From assembly GCF_003056305.1 (NCBI RefSeq), contig NZ_PYVX01000001.1:1240001-1304000 (forward strand): a stretch of DNA of 64,000 nucleotides. Direction: 5' to 3'. Shown one piece after another: positions 6,553 to 18,636 of the stretch; within the stretch, counting starts at the first letter, position 1, and the number at the start of each line of letters is the position of its first letter. A program made the position numbers and the translations under genes. Under the pieces are notes generated by a model. It was given only the letters and a program-made list of their open reading frames with translations, was not told the DNA's origin and ran no database searches. Source of the stretch: Halomonas denitrificans. GTDB lineage: Bacteria; Pseudomonadota; Gammaproteobacteria; Pseudomonadales; Halomonadaceae.

Positions 6553-8604
6553 GTGACCGCTGCCCCCGACGCCCTGCCGCCGCTCGCCGGCCTTCAGACC
6601 GCCCGCCTCGACTGGCGCCGGGATGAGGGCGGCGAGGAGGCGCCCCACTCCGCTGCCTTCGATGACGTCTACTTCTCCCGCCACGACGGCCGCGCCGAGA
6701 CCGAGCACGTCTTCCTGCACGCCAACCGGCTGCCGGCGCGCTTCGCGGAGTGGCAGGAGGCGCGCCCCTTCGTGATCGGCGAGACCGGCTTCGGCACCGG
6801 GCTCAACATGCTCTGCGCCTGGGCCTGCTTCGACGCCCACTCCCCGCCGACGGCGCGACTGCACCTGGTCTCCACCGAGAAGTTTCCCCTGGCGCGGGAG
6901 GATCTCGCCCGGGCGCTCGCCGCCTGGCCGGACCTCGCCGAGCGGGCCGCCCGCCTGGTCGCCCAGTGGCCCGAGCCGGTGGCCGGCGTGCACCGGCTGT
7001 GGCTCGACGAGCGGGTCACCCTCGACCTGCACTTCGGCGACACCACCGAGCGCCTCGAGCGGCTCGACGGCCGGGTCGACGCCTGGTTCCTCGACGGCTT
7101 CGCGCCGTCGAAGAACCCCGAGATGTGGCGGCCCGAGCTGTTCGCCGCCCTGGCGGCCCGCTCGCGCCCCGGCGCGACGCTGGCCACCTTCACCTGCGCC
7201 GGGGTGGTCAAGCGCGGCCTCGCGGCGGCCGGCTTCGCCTGGCGCAAGGTGCCGGGATTCGGGCGCAAGCGCGAGATGCTCGCCGGCGAGATCGTGGCAC
7301 CCCCCGAGGATCGGCGCCGCGCGGCCACCCCCTGGTTCACGCCCCCCGCGGCGCGAGCGGCCCGCCACGTGGCCGTGGTCGGGGCGGGCATCGCCGGCGC
7401 GAGCGTGGCCGCGGCGCTGGCCCGGCGCGGCGTGGCGGTGACGCTCCTCGACCGCGAGGGGCCCGGCAGCGGCGGCTCCGGCAACGAGCAGGGGGCGCTC
7501 TACGTCAAGCTCGCCGCCGACACCAATCCCCAGAGCCGGGTCTACCTGGCCGGGCTGCTGCACAGCCGCCGCCTGCTCGAGGCGCTGGACCCCGAGCGGA
7601 CTCTGTGGTCGCCCTGCGGGGTGCTGCAGCTGGCGATGAGTGACCGGGAGCAGGCCCGCCAAACGCGCTTCCTGGCCCATCACCCGCTCCCCGGGCGCGT
7701 CGTCCACGGCGTCTCGGCAGAGGAAGCGTCGCGGCTTTCCAGCACGCCGATCGAGCACGGCGGACTTCACTACCCCGAGGCGGGCTGGGTGCGCCCGGCG
7801 GCGCTGTGCCGGCGGCTGGCGGCCACGCCCGGCGTCACGTGCCGGCGGGCGGAGGTGGTCGGGCTGACGCCGGGAGACGACGGCTGGACGCTGGCGCTGG
7901 GCGAAGGCAAGGGCGAGCGGCTGACGGCCGACCAGGTGGTGATCGCCACCGCGGCGCTCGCCAACCGCTTCGCCCAGACGGCGGCGCTGCCGCTGCAGCC
8001 GGTGCGCGGCCAGGTCAGCCGGCTGGCGCTGCCCGAGGGGGCACCGACGCTCGACCGGGTGGTGTGCGCCGGCGGCTATGTGCCGCCGCCCCTCGATGGA
8101 ACGCTCACCTTCGGTGCCACCTTCGCCCCGAACCGTGACGAGACCGCGGTGCACGAGGCCGACCACGCGGCCAACCTGGCGGAACTCGAGGCCACCCTGC
8201 CGACCTTCGTGGCCGCCCTGCGCGAGGCGGGCGCGGCGCTCGAGCCGGCGACGCTGGAGGGCCGGGCGGCGGTGCGCGCGGCGAGCCCCGACAAGTCGCC
8301 CTACGCAGGCCCGGTGCCGCTGGCCGAGGCCTGGGCGGCGGACTACGCGCTGCTCGCCAAGGACGCCACCCGAGTGCCCGAGACGCCGGGACGCCACCAC
8401 GAGGGCCTGTGGATCAGCGCGGCCCACGGCTCCCGGGGGCTTGCCAGCGCCCCGCTCTGCGCCGAGCTGATCGCCTCACGGATCTGCGACGAGCCGCTGC
8501 CCCTGGAGGCGCCGCTGGTCGATCACCTCCACCCGGGGCGGCGACTCATCCGCGACCTGATCCAGGGTAAGCCGCCGACGAGAGGCGTCGGGAACGGCTC
8601 GTAG
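6553..8604 (+). CDS. mnmC: Bifunctional tRNA 5-methylaminomethyl-2-thiouridine biosynthesis protein MnmC
   Basis: 683 aa, full two-domain enzyme that finishes the mnm5s2U modification at the wobble position of several tRNAs. The N-terminal half is the SAM-dependent methyltransferase (MnmD): FVIGETGFGTGLNML near residue 73 binds SAM and DAWFLDGFAPSKNPEMW near 176 is the family catalytic loop. The C-terminal half is the FAD-dependent oxidoreductase, opening with HVAVVGAGIAGASVAAAL near 272 (Rossmann GxGxxG) and ending with SAAHGSRGLASAPLCAEL. GTG 6553 has GGAG at 6542-6545. The 5' region carries the C20 tract. It converges on yheU. Confidence 0.95.
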   Translation: MTAAPDALPPLAGLQTARLDWRRDEGGEEAPHSAAFDDVYFSRHDGRAETEHVFLHANRLPARFAEWQEARPFVIGETGFGTGLNMLCAWACFDAHSPPTARLHLVSTEKFPLAREDLARALAAWPDLAERAARLVAQWPEPVAGVHRLWLDERVTLDLHFGDTTERLERLDGRVDAWFLDGFAPSKNPEMWRPELFAALAARSRPGATLATFTCAGVVKRGLAAAGFAWRKVPGFGRKREMLAGEIVAPPEDRRRAATPWFTPPAARAARHVAVVGAGIAGASVAAALARRGVAVTLLDREGPGSGGSGNEQGALYVKLAADTNPQSRVYLAGLLHSRRLLEALDPERTLWSPCGVLQLAMSDREQARQTRFLAHHPLPGRVVHGVSAEEASRLSSTPIEHGGLHYPEAGWVRPAALCRRLAATPGVTCRRAEVVGLTPGDDGWTLALGEGKGERLTADQVVIATAALANRFAQTAALPLQPVRGQVSRLALPEGAPTLDRVVCAGGYVPPPLDGTLTFGATFAPNRDETAVHEADHAANLAELEATLPTFVAALREAGAALEPATLEGRAAVRAASPDKSPYAGPVPLAEAWAADYALLAKDATRVPETPGRHHEGLWISAAHGSRGLASAPLCAELIASRICDEPLPLEAPLVDHLHPGRRLIRDLIQGKPPTRGVGNGS

Positions 8605-8619
8605 AGGCGGGCCATTGCC

Positions 8620-10952
<2,333 letters not shown>

Positions 10953-11001
10953 TCAAGAAAGCACGGCTATTCTCGCACACCCGCTTTCGCCTGCCCTAAA
11001 C

Positions 11002-11033
11002 GAAACAACCCCATGAAATCATGGGGTTGTTTC
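11002..11033 (-). terminator. Terminator after zipA
   Basis: GAAACAACCCCATGA (11002-11016) and its exact complement at 11019-11033 form a 15-bp stem with a two-base spacer, 22 bp after the zipA stop. The outer part of the stem is A/T-rich and TTT follows on the minus strand; the structure could work in both directions. Confidence 0.8.
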
Positions 11034-11055
11034 ACTGGCCCGCGAAGCGGTGCCG

Positions 11056-12681
11056 CTAGTTGGCCTGATAGCGGTTGAGGCGATTGCGGCGCTCGAACTC
11101 CTGCACCCGCTGGCGGGCGAACTCCACGGTCTGAGCGGTCATCACGCTCTGGTGCTCGTCCTTCAGCACGCCGCCCAGGTGACGGACGATGACCATGGCG
11201 GTCTCGACCATCGCCTCGAAGGCCGCCGCGGTGTCGCTGGCGCCCGGCAGCGGCATCAACAGGGTGATCCCCTGGGTGCGGAAGTCGTCCATGGCCTCGA
11301 TGGGGAAGGTCCCCGGCTTGACCACGTTGACCATCGAGAACTGCAGCCGGCTGTCCGGATCCTCGGTCTCGAAACGGTGGAAGATCCCCATGTCGCGCCC
11401 GTAGCGCAGCCCGCAGGCCAGCATCAGGTCGAGCAGCGCGGTACCCGAGAAGCCCTCCTCGTCCCGGGACATCACGCTGATCACCAGAATCTCCTCGGCG
11501 TGGCTCAGGGTCTCGCGGGCGTGCTCGGCGTTGACGTCGTGGCGCAGCGCCTTCTCGAGCACCGGGTGGGCGCGCACCACGTCGTCGCGGGGTGGCCGCT
11601 CGTCCAAGGCGGCCTCGTCGGCCGGCATCTCCGCGTACGAGTCGGAGGCCTCGGGCTGCTCGTGCCGACGGCGCGACGGGGTGAAGAGCGGATCGTCATC
11701 GTCGGCGCGGGCCACGGTCTCGGCCTCGAGGCGACGCCGCTCGGCTTCGCGCACGGCCTGTTCATGCTCGGCCTTCTTCCGCTCCGCGGCCTCCCGGGCG
11801 GCCTTCTCGGCGCGGGCCTGTTCGCGGCGCTGCTTCTCGTCGCGCTTGTGCTCGCGACGGTCATGGAGCGACTTCTGCAGGGAGGCGCCGAAGCGCTGCA
11901 TGGAGGAGCCGACCCGCTTGGAGCCGCTCTTCAGGGAGTCGCCCATGCCCTCGAGGTCCACCAGGCGGTAGCGCTCCTCGTCGGCATAGCCGTCGTGATC
12001 CTCGGGATCGGCGGCGAGGACGCCGATCTCCTCGGCGGCCTCGCCCTTCGCCCGCTCGTCGGACGGTGCCGGGTGAGTGAGCGCTGGCTCACGGCGCGCT
12101 TCGCCGGCCTCGACCGTGCGGGTATCCTCAGCGACGTCGCGGTCGTGCGCGACCTCCTCGTGCTCCTGAGCGACCGCGTCCGCCTCGCGGGAGGACGGGG
12201 CGGCGGCGCGCGGCGCCTCGCGACGCACGGCATCGTCATAGCGCTCGCGCGCCTCGTCCCGCGCCGGGGTGGCGCGGGCACTCTCCGCCGGCACCGCCCC
12301 CTGCCGAGCCGGCTGCGCCGAATCCTGCCGGGCGGCCGTCTCGGTCGGTCGGGTGTCCTCGGCATGGCGCCGGAACTCCGACAGCACCCGCGACGGTCCG
12401 GGGTGCTCCTGGCGCTGCAGCTTGGGCTTGGGACGCACGCCCCCTTCGTCGGCCGGCCTGACGACCCGCGCCCCTCCGTTGGGCAGCTCCCAGTTGATTT
12501 CGGCCCGTCGGGCCTCGGCGTCGGGATCCACCGCGGGCTCGACGTGCTCGTCAGTCGCGCCGCTCTCGACCTGGTCCAGACGCGGGACGCGACGCTGACG
12601 CTGCAGGCGACGCACGCCATCGATGACGATGAGGGTCACCAACGCCAGCCCTAGTATGATCAGCCACTCTCTCAATTCCAT
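11056..12681 (-). CDS. zipA: Cell division protein ZipA
   Basis: Inner-membrane anchor that tethers FtsZ to the membrane at the septum. The N-terminus is a single transmembrane helix (about residues 5-22, LIILGLALVTLIVIDGV) followed by basic RRLQRQRR. The last 140 residues are the FtsZ-binding domain (ILVISVMSRDEEGFSGTALLDLMLACGLRYGRDMGIFHR ending QEFERRNRLNR). At 541 aa it is much longer than E. coli ZipA (328 aa). The linker is highly charged, with a KR/E-rich probable coiled coil around 260-320 instead of the usual Pro/Gln-rich spacer. The smc-zipA-ligA order supports the call. Confidence 0.93.
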   Translation of the reverse strand: MELREWLIILGLALVTLIVIDGVRRLQRQRRVPRLDQVESGATDEHVEPAVDPDAEARRAEINWELPNGGARVVRPADEGGVRPKPKLQRQEHPGPSRVLSEFRRHAEDTRPTETAARQDSAQPARQGAVPAESARATPARDEARERYDDAVRREAPRAAAPSSREADAVAQEHEEVAHDRDVAEDTRTVEAGEARREPALTHPAPSDERAKGEAAEEIGVLAADPEDHDGYADEERYRLVDLEGMGDSLKSGSKRVGSSMQRFGASLQKSLHDRREHKRDEKQRREQARAEKAAREAAERKKAEHEQAVREAERRRLEAETVARADDDDPLFTPSRRRHEQPEASDSYAEMPADEAALDERPPRDDVVRAHPVLEKALRHDVNAEHARETLSHAEEILVISVMSRDEEGFSGTALLDLMLACGLRYGRDMGIFHRFETEDPDSRLQFSMVNVVKPGTFPIEAMDDFRTQGITLLMPLPGASDTAAAFEAMVETAMVIVRHLGGVLKDEHQSVMTAQTVEFARQRVQEFERRNRLNRYQAN

Positions 12682-12907
12682 GGGTCGTCATGCCTTTTGC
12701 TAAGGCGCCATGCCTGATGGTTGTCCGTCAACAGCATAGCGCGATTGCCAAAAAAAGGGCCAATTCTTTTATTTGTCAAGCGTGGCATTGTCATGCCCTC
12801 ACCCGACCGGACCCTTCGCAATCGCCCTTCAGGTTCCCCATGCGTCCATGCACTACCGTCATCTTTGTCTTCCTTGTTAACCCGTTTACCGTTGACGTTC
12901 AAGCCCA

Positions 12908-15900
12908 TCAGGCCTCGGCCAGGGCCGCGGCCTCCTCCACGCCCACCGATACCAGCCGCGAGACCCCCGGTTCCTGCATGGTCACCCCCATCAACCTTTC
13001 CGATGCCTCCATGGCGATCTTGTTGTGGGTGATATAGATGAACTGAACGGTATCAGACATCTCCTTGACCAGCTTGGCATAGCGTCCGACGTTGGCATCA
13101 TCCAGCGGCGCATCGACCTCATCGAGCATGCAGAAGGGCGCCGGATTGAGCTGGAAGATGGCGAAGACCATCGACAGCGCGGTGAGGGCCTTTTCTCCCC
13201 CGGAGAGCAGGTGAATGGTGCTGTTCTTCTTACCGGGCGGGCGCGCCATGATGGCCACACCGGTCTCCAGCAAATCCTCGCCGGTCAGCGTCAGCCATGC
13301 GGTTCCGCCCCCGAAGACTCGCGGGAAAAGGCCCTGCAGGCCGTTGTTGACTCGCTCGAAGGTGTCGCGGAATCGCGTCCGGGTTTCCTGGTCGATCCGC
13401 CGGATCGCCCGATCCAGGGTCTCCAGGGCCTCGCTGAGCTCGGCGTGCTGGGCCTCCAGGTAGTCGCGACGCTCGGCCTGCTGGTCGTACTCCTCGATGG
13501 CCGCCAGGTTGATGGCGCCCAGCCGCCGGATGCGCTCGCCGACCTCCTCAAGCCGGGTCTGCCAGGCGGACTCGGTGGCGTTGGGGTCGAGGTGCTCGGC
13601 CAGGCTCGCGGCGTCGTGGTTGAGCTCGGCGAGCTGCTCGTCCTGGGTCTCGGCCTTGAGCGCGAGGGCCTGGACCTGCATGCGCGACTCCTGCAGGCGC
13701 TCGCGGATCCCCTCGAGGTTGCGCTCGTGCCCCTGGCGGGCCTGCTCGTCCTCGCGCAGCCGCTCGACCAGCTCGGCGGCCCGGGCGCGGGTCTCGTTGA
13801 GCACCCGCTCCTCGCGCTCGCGGCGAGCCAATAGCTCGTCGAGGCGCTCGCGCCGCTCCTCGTCTGGCTCGTGGAGCCCCTCGCGGGCCTCCTCCAGTTC
13901 GGCGCAGCGCAGCTCGAGGCGCTCACGGGCCTCGCCGGCGCGGCCCTGCTGCTCGGCCAGGCCGGTACGCTCGGTGGCCAGGCGCTCCTGCTCGAGGGCC
14001 AGGCGCTGGGCCTGATCGGCCAGCGGGCGCTGGCGGGCGCGCAGCGCGGTCAGCCGCTCGCGGGCCTCGCGGCGCTGCCGCTCGAGGCGCTCGCGGGTCT
14101 CGGCGCCCTCCTCCAGCCGCGCCATGGCCGCCTGCCACTGCTCGCGGGCCTCCTCGATGGCCAGCATCGCCTCCTCGCGGGATTCGGCCAGCCCCTCGAG
14201 CTCCTCGGCGAGCTCGGCGGCGCGCCCCTCCAGGTGCTCGAGGCGGCTGGCGAGCCCGCTCTCCTGCACGGCCAGCTGCTGGCGCTGCTGCTCGAGCTCG
14301 CGCTCCTGCTGACGCGTTCGCTCCAGGGCCGCCTCGGCCTGCTCGACCCGGGCCACGGCGTCCTCGAGACGCTGCTCCTGCTCGTCAAGGCGCGCCGCCA
14401 CCTCGTCGAGGCTCTCGCGCACCTCCGCCTCGCGGCGGCGGCTGACCAGCAGGGCATCGGGCCCGGCGCCGGCGCCGCGGTGGCGCACCCAGCCCGCGCC
14501 GAGCCAGAGGCCATCGGGGGTGATCAGGCTCTCGCCGGCGGCGAGCGCCTCGCGCGCGGCCCAGGCCGACTCGCGGCTCTCGACGCAGCGGATGCCGGCG
14601 AGCCACTGGCCGGCCGCCCCGGCGCCGCGCACCCGGGCGGCGAGGCTCTCCGCCGGGGCACTCACTTCCTCGGCCTCGAGCAGGCCGAGCTCGGCCTGGG
14701 GCGGCGCGGCCATGGCCTCCCGGGACGCGTCCCGAGGCGCCAGGCGCGCGCTCAGCCAGGGCGAGAGCACCCAGGAGACCGCCTCCTCCCAGCCGGGCTC
14801 GACCTCGAGCGCCTCGCCGAGGCGCGGGTGCTCCCCCAGGCCGAGGGCGCTCAGGTGGGCATCGAGGGCCTCGTCGTGATCGGCCAGGGCGGCCTCGATC
14901 AGGGCCTCCAGCGAGGCCAGCTCGCCCTGCAGGGTGCTGCGCCGCTGACGGTCGGCCTCGCGGGCCTCCTCGGCCTCGCGCACCTCGCCGCGGGCGCCGT
15001 CACGATCGGCCTGCAGCGACTCGCGGGTGGCCTCGAGCTCGGCCAGCTGGGCCTCGAGTTCAGCATGGCGCTCGGCCAGTTCGCGACGCTGCTCGCCGAG
15101 GCCGGCGATGTCGGGGAGCTCCTCGTGCTGCTGGCGGCGGCGACGCTCGTCGGCGGCGAGTCGCTCGAGCCGGCCCTCCAGGTCGCGCAGGCGGTCCTGG
15201 GTGCGCTCGGCCTCGCGGCTCTGCTCCTGCCAGCGCTCGCCGAAGCTCTCCCAGGCGGCCTCGGCCTCCTCGGCGAGCGGCTCGGCCTCCTCCAGGGCGG
15301 CCTCCAGCGCGGCGAGCTGCTCGGCGACCTCCTCCTGCTCGGGCCCGAGGGTCTCCAGACGCTCCTCGAGGCGCGCCAGGCGCTCACCGTCGTCGTCGCC
15401 CAGGCGGGCGAGCTCGGCGAGCTCGCGGCGCGCGGCCTCGAGGTCCCGGGCCAGCTGCTGGTCCCGGGAGCGGGTGTGCTCCAGGTCCTGTTCCAGGCGC
15501 GCGATGGCGGTGGTGGTCTCGTAGAAGCTCGACTGGCGACCGTCCAGCTCCTCGGCCAGGCGGTCGTGCTCGGCGCGGGCCTCCTCGAGGCGCGTCTCGG
15601 CCTGGCGCATGCCCAGCACCTCGCGCTCCACCGCGGTCTCGAGCTCGCGGACGCGATTCTCCTCCTCGGTCTGGCTGGCGCGCAGGGCGCGGCCGCGCAG
15701 CAGCGCCAGCTCGCCCTTGAGGCGGTGCTCCTCCTGCTTGAGGTTCTGGTAGCGGCGCGCCGCCTCGGCCTGGCGCTTCAAGCGCTCGAGCTGCTTGTCG
15801 AGCTCCTCGCGGATGTCCTCCAGGCGCTCCAGGTTCTCCTGGGTGCGGCGCATGCGGTTCTCGGTCTCGCGCCGCCGCTCCTTGTACTTGGAGATGCCGG

Positions 15901-16402
15901 CGGCCTCCTCGAGGGTCGCGCGCAGCTCCTCGGGACGCGCCTCGATCAGCCGCGAGATCATGCCCTGGCCGATGATGGCGTAGGAGCGCGGCCCCAGCCC
16001 GGTGCCCAGGAACAGATCGGCGATGTCGCGGCGCCGGCACTTCTGGCCGTTGAAGAAGTAGCTGGACTGGGCGTCCCGGGTGACCTGGCGCTTGACCGCG
16101 ATCTCGGCGTACTGGCCGTAGATGCCGCCCATGGCGCCGTCGCGGTTGTCGAAGATCAGCTCGATGGAGGCCATGCCCACCGGCTTGCGCCCGGTGGAGC
16201 CGTTGAAGATGACGTCGGTCATCGACTCGCCGCGCAGGGTCTTGGCCGAGGACTCGCCCATGACCCAGCGCACGGCGTCGATGATGTTGGACTTGCCGCA
16301 GCCGTTGGGGCCGACGATGGCTGTCATGTTGCCGTCGAAGGGCACGGTGACCGGATCGACGAAGGACTTGAAGCCCGCCAGGCGGATCGATGTCAGGCGC
16401 AT
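12908..16402 (-). CDS. smc: Chromosome segregation ATPase SMC
   Basis: 1164-aa structural maintenance of chromosomes protein that loops and compacts DNA as a dimer. Walker A is GPNGCGKS at 31-38. Two long coiled-coil arms very rich in Glu, Arg, Leu and Ala flank a Gly-rich hinge near the middle. The C-terminal head has the ABC signature LLSGGEKALTALSMVFAIF and Walker B FCMLDEVDAPLDDANV. The start ATG 16402 lies 4 bp after the ccmI stop codon, so smc is probably co-transcribed with the ccm operon. No scpA or scpB gene is in the window. Large antisense open frames over this gene are shadows caused by its codon bias. Confidence 0.96.
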   Translation of the reverse strand: MRLTSIRLAGFKSFVDPVTVPFDGNMTAIVGPNGCGKSNIIDAVRWVMGESSAKTLRGESMTDVIFNGSTGRKPVGMASIELIFDNRDGAMGGIYGQYAEIAVKRQVTRDAQSSYFFNGQKCRRRDIADLFLGTGLGPRSYAIIGQGMISRLIEARPEELRATLEEAAGISKYKERRRETENRMRRTQENLERLEDIREELDKQLERLKRQAEAARRYQNLKQEEHRLKGELALLRGRALRASQTEEENRVRELETAVEREVLGMRQAETRLEEARAEHDRLAEELDGRQSSFYETTTAIARLEQDLEHTRSRDQQLARDLEAARRELAELARLGDDDGERLARLEERLETLGPEQEEVAEQLAALEAALEEAEPLAEEAEAAWESFGERWQEQSREAERTQDRLRDLEGRLERLAADERRRRQQHEELPDIAGLGEQRRELAERHAELEAQLAELEATRESLQADRDGARGEVREAEEAREADRQRRSTLQGELASLEALIEAALADHDEALDAHLSALGLGEHPRLGEALEVEPGWEEAVSWVLSPWLSARLAPRDASREAMAAPPQAELGLLEAEEVSAPAESLAARVRGAGAAGQWLAGIRCVESRESAWAAREALAAGESLITPDGLWLGAGWVRHRGAGAGPDALLVSRRREAEVRESLDEVAARLDEQEQRLEDAVARVEQAEAALERTRQQERELEQQRQQLAVQESGLASRLEHLEGRAAELAEELEGLAESREEAMLAIEEAREQWQAAMARLEEGAETRERLERQRREARERLTALRARQRPLADQAQRLALEQERLATERTGLAEQQGRAGEARERLELRCAELEEAREGLHEPDEERRERLDELLARREREERVLNETRARAAELVERLREDEQARQGHERNLEGIRERLQESRMQVQALALKAETQDEQLAELNHDAASLAEHLDPNATESAWQTRLEEVGERIRRLGAINLAAIEEYDQQAERRDYLEAQHAELSEALETLDRAIRRIDQETRTRFRDTFERVNNGLQGLFPRVFGGGTAWLTLTGEDLLETGVAIMARPPGKKNSTIHLLSGGEKALTALSMVFAIFQLNPAPFCMLDEVDAPLDDANVGRYAKLVKEMSDTVQFIYITHNKIAMEASERLMGVTMQEPGVSRLVSVGVEEAAALAEA

Positions 16403-16406
16403 GGAC

Positions 16407-17651
16407 TCACTCGACGACCCGGTCGATCACCACCTCGACGGCCTCGCCGTCGACCTCGCCCACCGAGACACCGCCGAGGGTGCCGACCAGGTCGCCCGGC
16501 TGCGGCGTGGCCGACCCGCTCCGGGAGACCCGCACGGTCAGGCGCGCCGTCTCGACCTGGGAGAGCCTGGCCATCGGCGCCATGGCGTCGGCATCGTCGA
16601 GCACCGTGGTCAGCGGCAGCTCGCCGAGGGTCGCCCGCGCCACGGCCAGCGGCGGCAGCTCGCCGGCGGGGTCGCGGGCCACCACGAAGACGGTGGCGTC
16701 GTCGTCGAGCCGACCGGCGAGCTCGTCGGCCAGGCGCACCCGCACGGCGATGCCGGGCCCCTCGGCGACGGCCGGCTCGGCCGGGTCGGGGGCGACGCCC
16801 AGGCGCTGCTGGGCGACGCGGATGCCCTCGCGCAGGGCCTCGGCGGAGTCGGGATTGCTCATGCCGGCGATGGCGCGGCGCCAGCGGTCGATGGCGGTTT
16901 CAAAGTCGCCGGCCTCGAAGGCCTCGATGCCAAGCAGGCCGAGCACCGTGGGCTGGGCGGGCTCCGTGGCCAGCACCTCGTCGACCAGCGCCTGGACCTC
17001 CTCGGTCATCTCGCGGCCGGCGGCGAAGTAGCGTATCTGGGCGAGCTCGGCGAGCAGCCAGGGCTGACGCCCCTCCAGGTCGACCAGCCGCTCCAGGGCG
17101 CGGGTGGCCGCCGGGATGCGGCCGCTGTCGCGATAGAGCGGGAAGATCGTGCGCCAGACGTTGGGGTTGTCGGGCTGGCGCTCGGCCTGCTCCTCGAGGC
17201 GCGCGATGAGCACCGGCAGCGAGCCCTCGGGGTCGCTCATCACCTGGCGCTGCACGGTGTAGAGGGCGAGGTCCCCCTCGGCCCCCTCCTGGTGGTACCA
17301 GGCGACGCTGGCCAGCACCACGGCGATCATCACCACCGGCACCACCAGCCGCCCGGAGGCGGCCGACTTGAGTGGGGCGCGCTCGAGGTGCTCGGTGTCC
17401 TCGAGCAGGCTGCGCTCGAGCTCCAGGCGATCCTCCTCGAGGCGCTCGGCGTCGATCTCACCGCGGTCGTGGGCGGCCTGAAGCGACGCCAGGCGGCGAC
17501 GGTAGATGGCGAGGTTCTGTTCGGTGGTGCGGTCGTTGGCCTCGACGTCACGCTGGGCCGCGTGCACGGTCGCGGCACGACGCAGCGGGGCCACCAGCAG
17601 CCACAGGGCCGGCAGCAGCAGCACGGCCAGGGCGATCCATAGCAGGGTCAT
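16407..17651 (-). CDS. ccmI: Cytochrome c maturation protein CcmI
   Basis: 414-aa membrane-anchored apocytochrome c chaperone of the heme-ligation complex. Two transmembrane helices: residues 3-24 (LLWIALAVLLLPALWLLVAPL) and about 104-121, with a cytoplasmic charged loop between (Leu-zipper-like RLASLQAAHDRGEIDAERLEEDRLELERSLLED). The periplasmic part holds TPR repeats (NPNVWRTIFPLYRDSGRIPAATRALERLVDLEG and following), then a beta-rich C-terminal domain. Last gene of the ccm operon. Its start overlaps the ccmH stop by 4 nt. Confidence 0.92.
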   Translation of the reverse strand: MTLLWIALAVLLLPALWLLVAPLRRAATVHAAQRDVEANDRTTEQNLAIYRRRLASLQAAHDRGEIDAERLEEDRLELERSLLEDTEHLERAPLKSAASGRLVVPVVMIAVVLASVAWYHQEGAEGDLALYTVQRQVMSDPEGSLPVLIARLEEQAERQPDNPNVWRTIFPLYRDSGRIPAATRALERLVDLEGRQPWLLAELAQIRYFAAGREMTEEVQALVDEVLATEPAQPTVLGLLGIEAFEAGDFETAIDRWRRAIAGMSNPDSAEALREGIRVAQQRLGVAPDPAEPAVAEGPGIAVRVRLADELAGRLDDDATVFVVARDPAGELPPLAVARATLGELPLTTVLDDADAMAPMARLSQVETARLTVRVSRSGSATPQPGDLVGTLGGVSVGEVDGEAVEVVIDRVVE

Positions 17652-18118
17652 TCGTCTCTCTCGCGATTGATCAGGGCATCCAGGCGTTCACGCTCCTCGG
17701 CGCTCAGGGCACGCGCCGAGGAGCGGCGCCGCGCGCGCACCATCAGCACCACCACCACGGCGCCGAGCAGCACCAGCGCCGCGGGCAGCCCCCACAGCAG
17801 CAGGGTGCGACCCTCGAGGCGCGGGTTGTAGAGCACGTAGTCGCCGAAGCGGCGCACCATGAAGTCGAGGATCTCCTTGTCGGAGCGCCCCTCCTGGAGC
17901 TGGGCGTAGACCCGGTCGCGCATGTCGCCGGCGATCGGCGAGTCGGAGTCGCCGATCGCCTGGTTCTCGCACTTGGGGCAGCGCAGGCTGGCGGTCAGGT
18001 CCTGGTAGCGCTGCTCGGTGACCGGGTCGTCGAACTGGCGCACCTCGATGCCCGCCGCCTGGGCGAGCAGCGGCAGCAGGAGCAGGACGGCCAGCAGGCC
18101 GCGGATCAGTCGCGCCAT
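17648..18118 (-). CDS. ccmH: Cytochrome c maturation protein CcmH (CcmH/CycL N-terminal type)
   Basis: 156-aa thiol-disulfide protein that keeps the apocytochrome CXXCH cysteines reduced before heme attachment. A signal peptide/anchor (LLAVLLLLPLLAQAAG) is followed by the active site LRCPKCENQAIGDSD (Cys 47 and 50), a three-helix domain and one C-terminal transmembrane helix (LLLWGLPAALVLLGAVVVVLM). This is the short form, CcmI being a separate protein as in Pseudomonas rather than fused as in E. coli. ATG 18118 overlaps the ccmG coding end by 13 nt. Confidence 0.94.
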   Translation of the reverse strand: MARLIRGLLAVLLLLPLLAQAAGIEVRQFDDPVTEQRYQDLTASLRCPKCENQAIGDSDSPIAGDMRDRVYAQLQEGRSDKEILDFMVRRFGDYVLYNPRLEGRTLLLWGLPAALVLLGAVVVVLMVRARRRSSARALSAEERERLDALINRERDE

Positions 18119-18636
18119 TTTTCCACCTCCGGCAGGATCGTCTCGCGCACGTCTTCCGGCTTGATGTAGCCGGTGTGGTGATATCGGATGATGCCGTCGG
18201 CATCGACCAGGAAGGTCTCCGGGGCGCCGTAGACGCCGAGGTCGAAGCCCAGGGTTCCCTCGGGGTCGAAGACGTTGACCTCGAAGGGGTTGCCGAACTC
18301 GGCCAGGAACTCGCGGCCCTTCTCCCGGGTGTCCTTGTAGTCGACGCCGACCAGGCGCACGCCGCGGTCGGCGAGATCCAGGAGCTGCGGCATCTCCTGC
18401 TTGCAGGTCGGGCACCACTCGCCCCAGACGTTGACCAGGGTGACCTCGCCCTCGAGCAGCGAGGCGTCGACGATCCGCTCGGGATCTTCCAGGGTCGAGA
18501 GCTCGAAGGCCGGGAACTCGCGGGCCATCAGCGCCGAATCGCGCTCGAAGGGGTTCATCGACAGGCCCTGGTAGAGGAAGCCCCCCAGCACCAGGAAGCC
18601 GAGCAGCGGCAGCAGCAGCAACAGGCGACGCTTCAT
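18106..18636 (-). CDS. ccmG: Thiol:disulfide interchange protein CcmG/DsbE
   Basis: 176-aa membrane-tethered thioredoxin-like reductant of the cytochrome c maturation system. The N-terminal anchor is MKRRLLLLLPLLGFLVLGGF; the active site is WGEWCPTCKQEMP (Cys 75, Cys 78). The family insert and fold follow: VGVDYKDTREKGREFL and the cis-Pro region YGAPETFLVDADGIIRYHHTG. ATG 18636 overlaps the ccmF stop by 4 nt (ATGA), so translation is coupled. Confidence 0.95.
   Translation of the reverse strand: MKRRLLLLLPLLGFLVLGGFLYQGLSMNPFERDSALMAREFPAFELSTLEDPERIVDASLLEGEVTLVNVWGEWCPTCKQEMPQLLDLADRGVRLVGVDYKDTREKGREFLAEFGNPFEVNVFDPEGTLGFDLGVYGAPETFLVDADGIIRYHHTGYIKPEDVRETILPEVEKWRD

Noticed and set aside
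12682..12907. A small gene between smc and zipA
   Set aside because: Short open frames there lack a start signal and overlap gene ends; the gap is more likely the zipA promoter region.
13871..17209. 1112-codon plus-strand open frame over smc and ccmI
   Set aside because: Antisense shadow of the Leu/Glu/Ala-rich SMC coiled coil; low-complexity translation.
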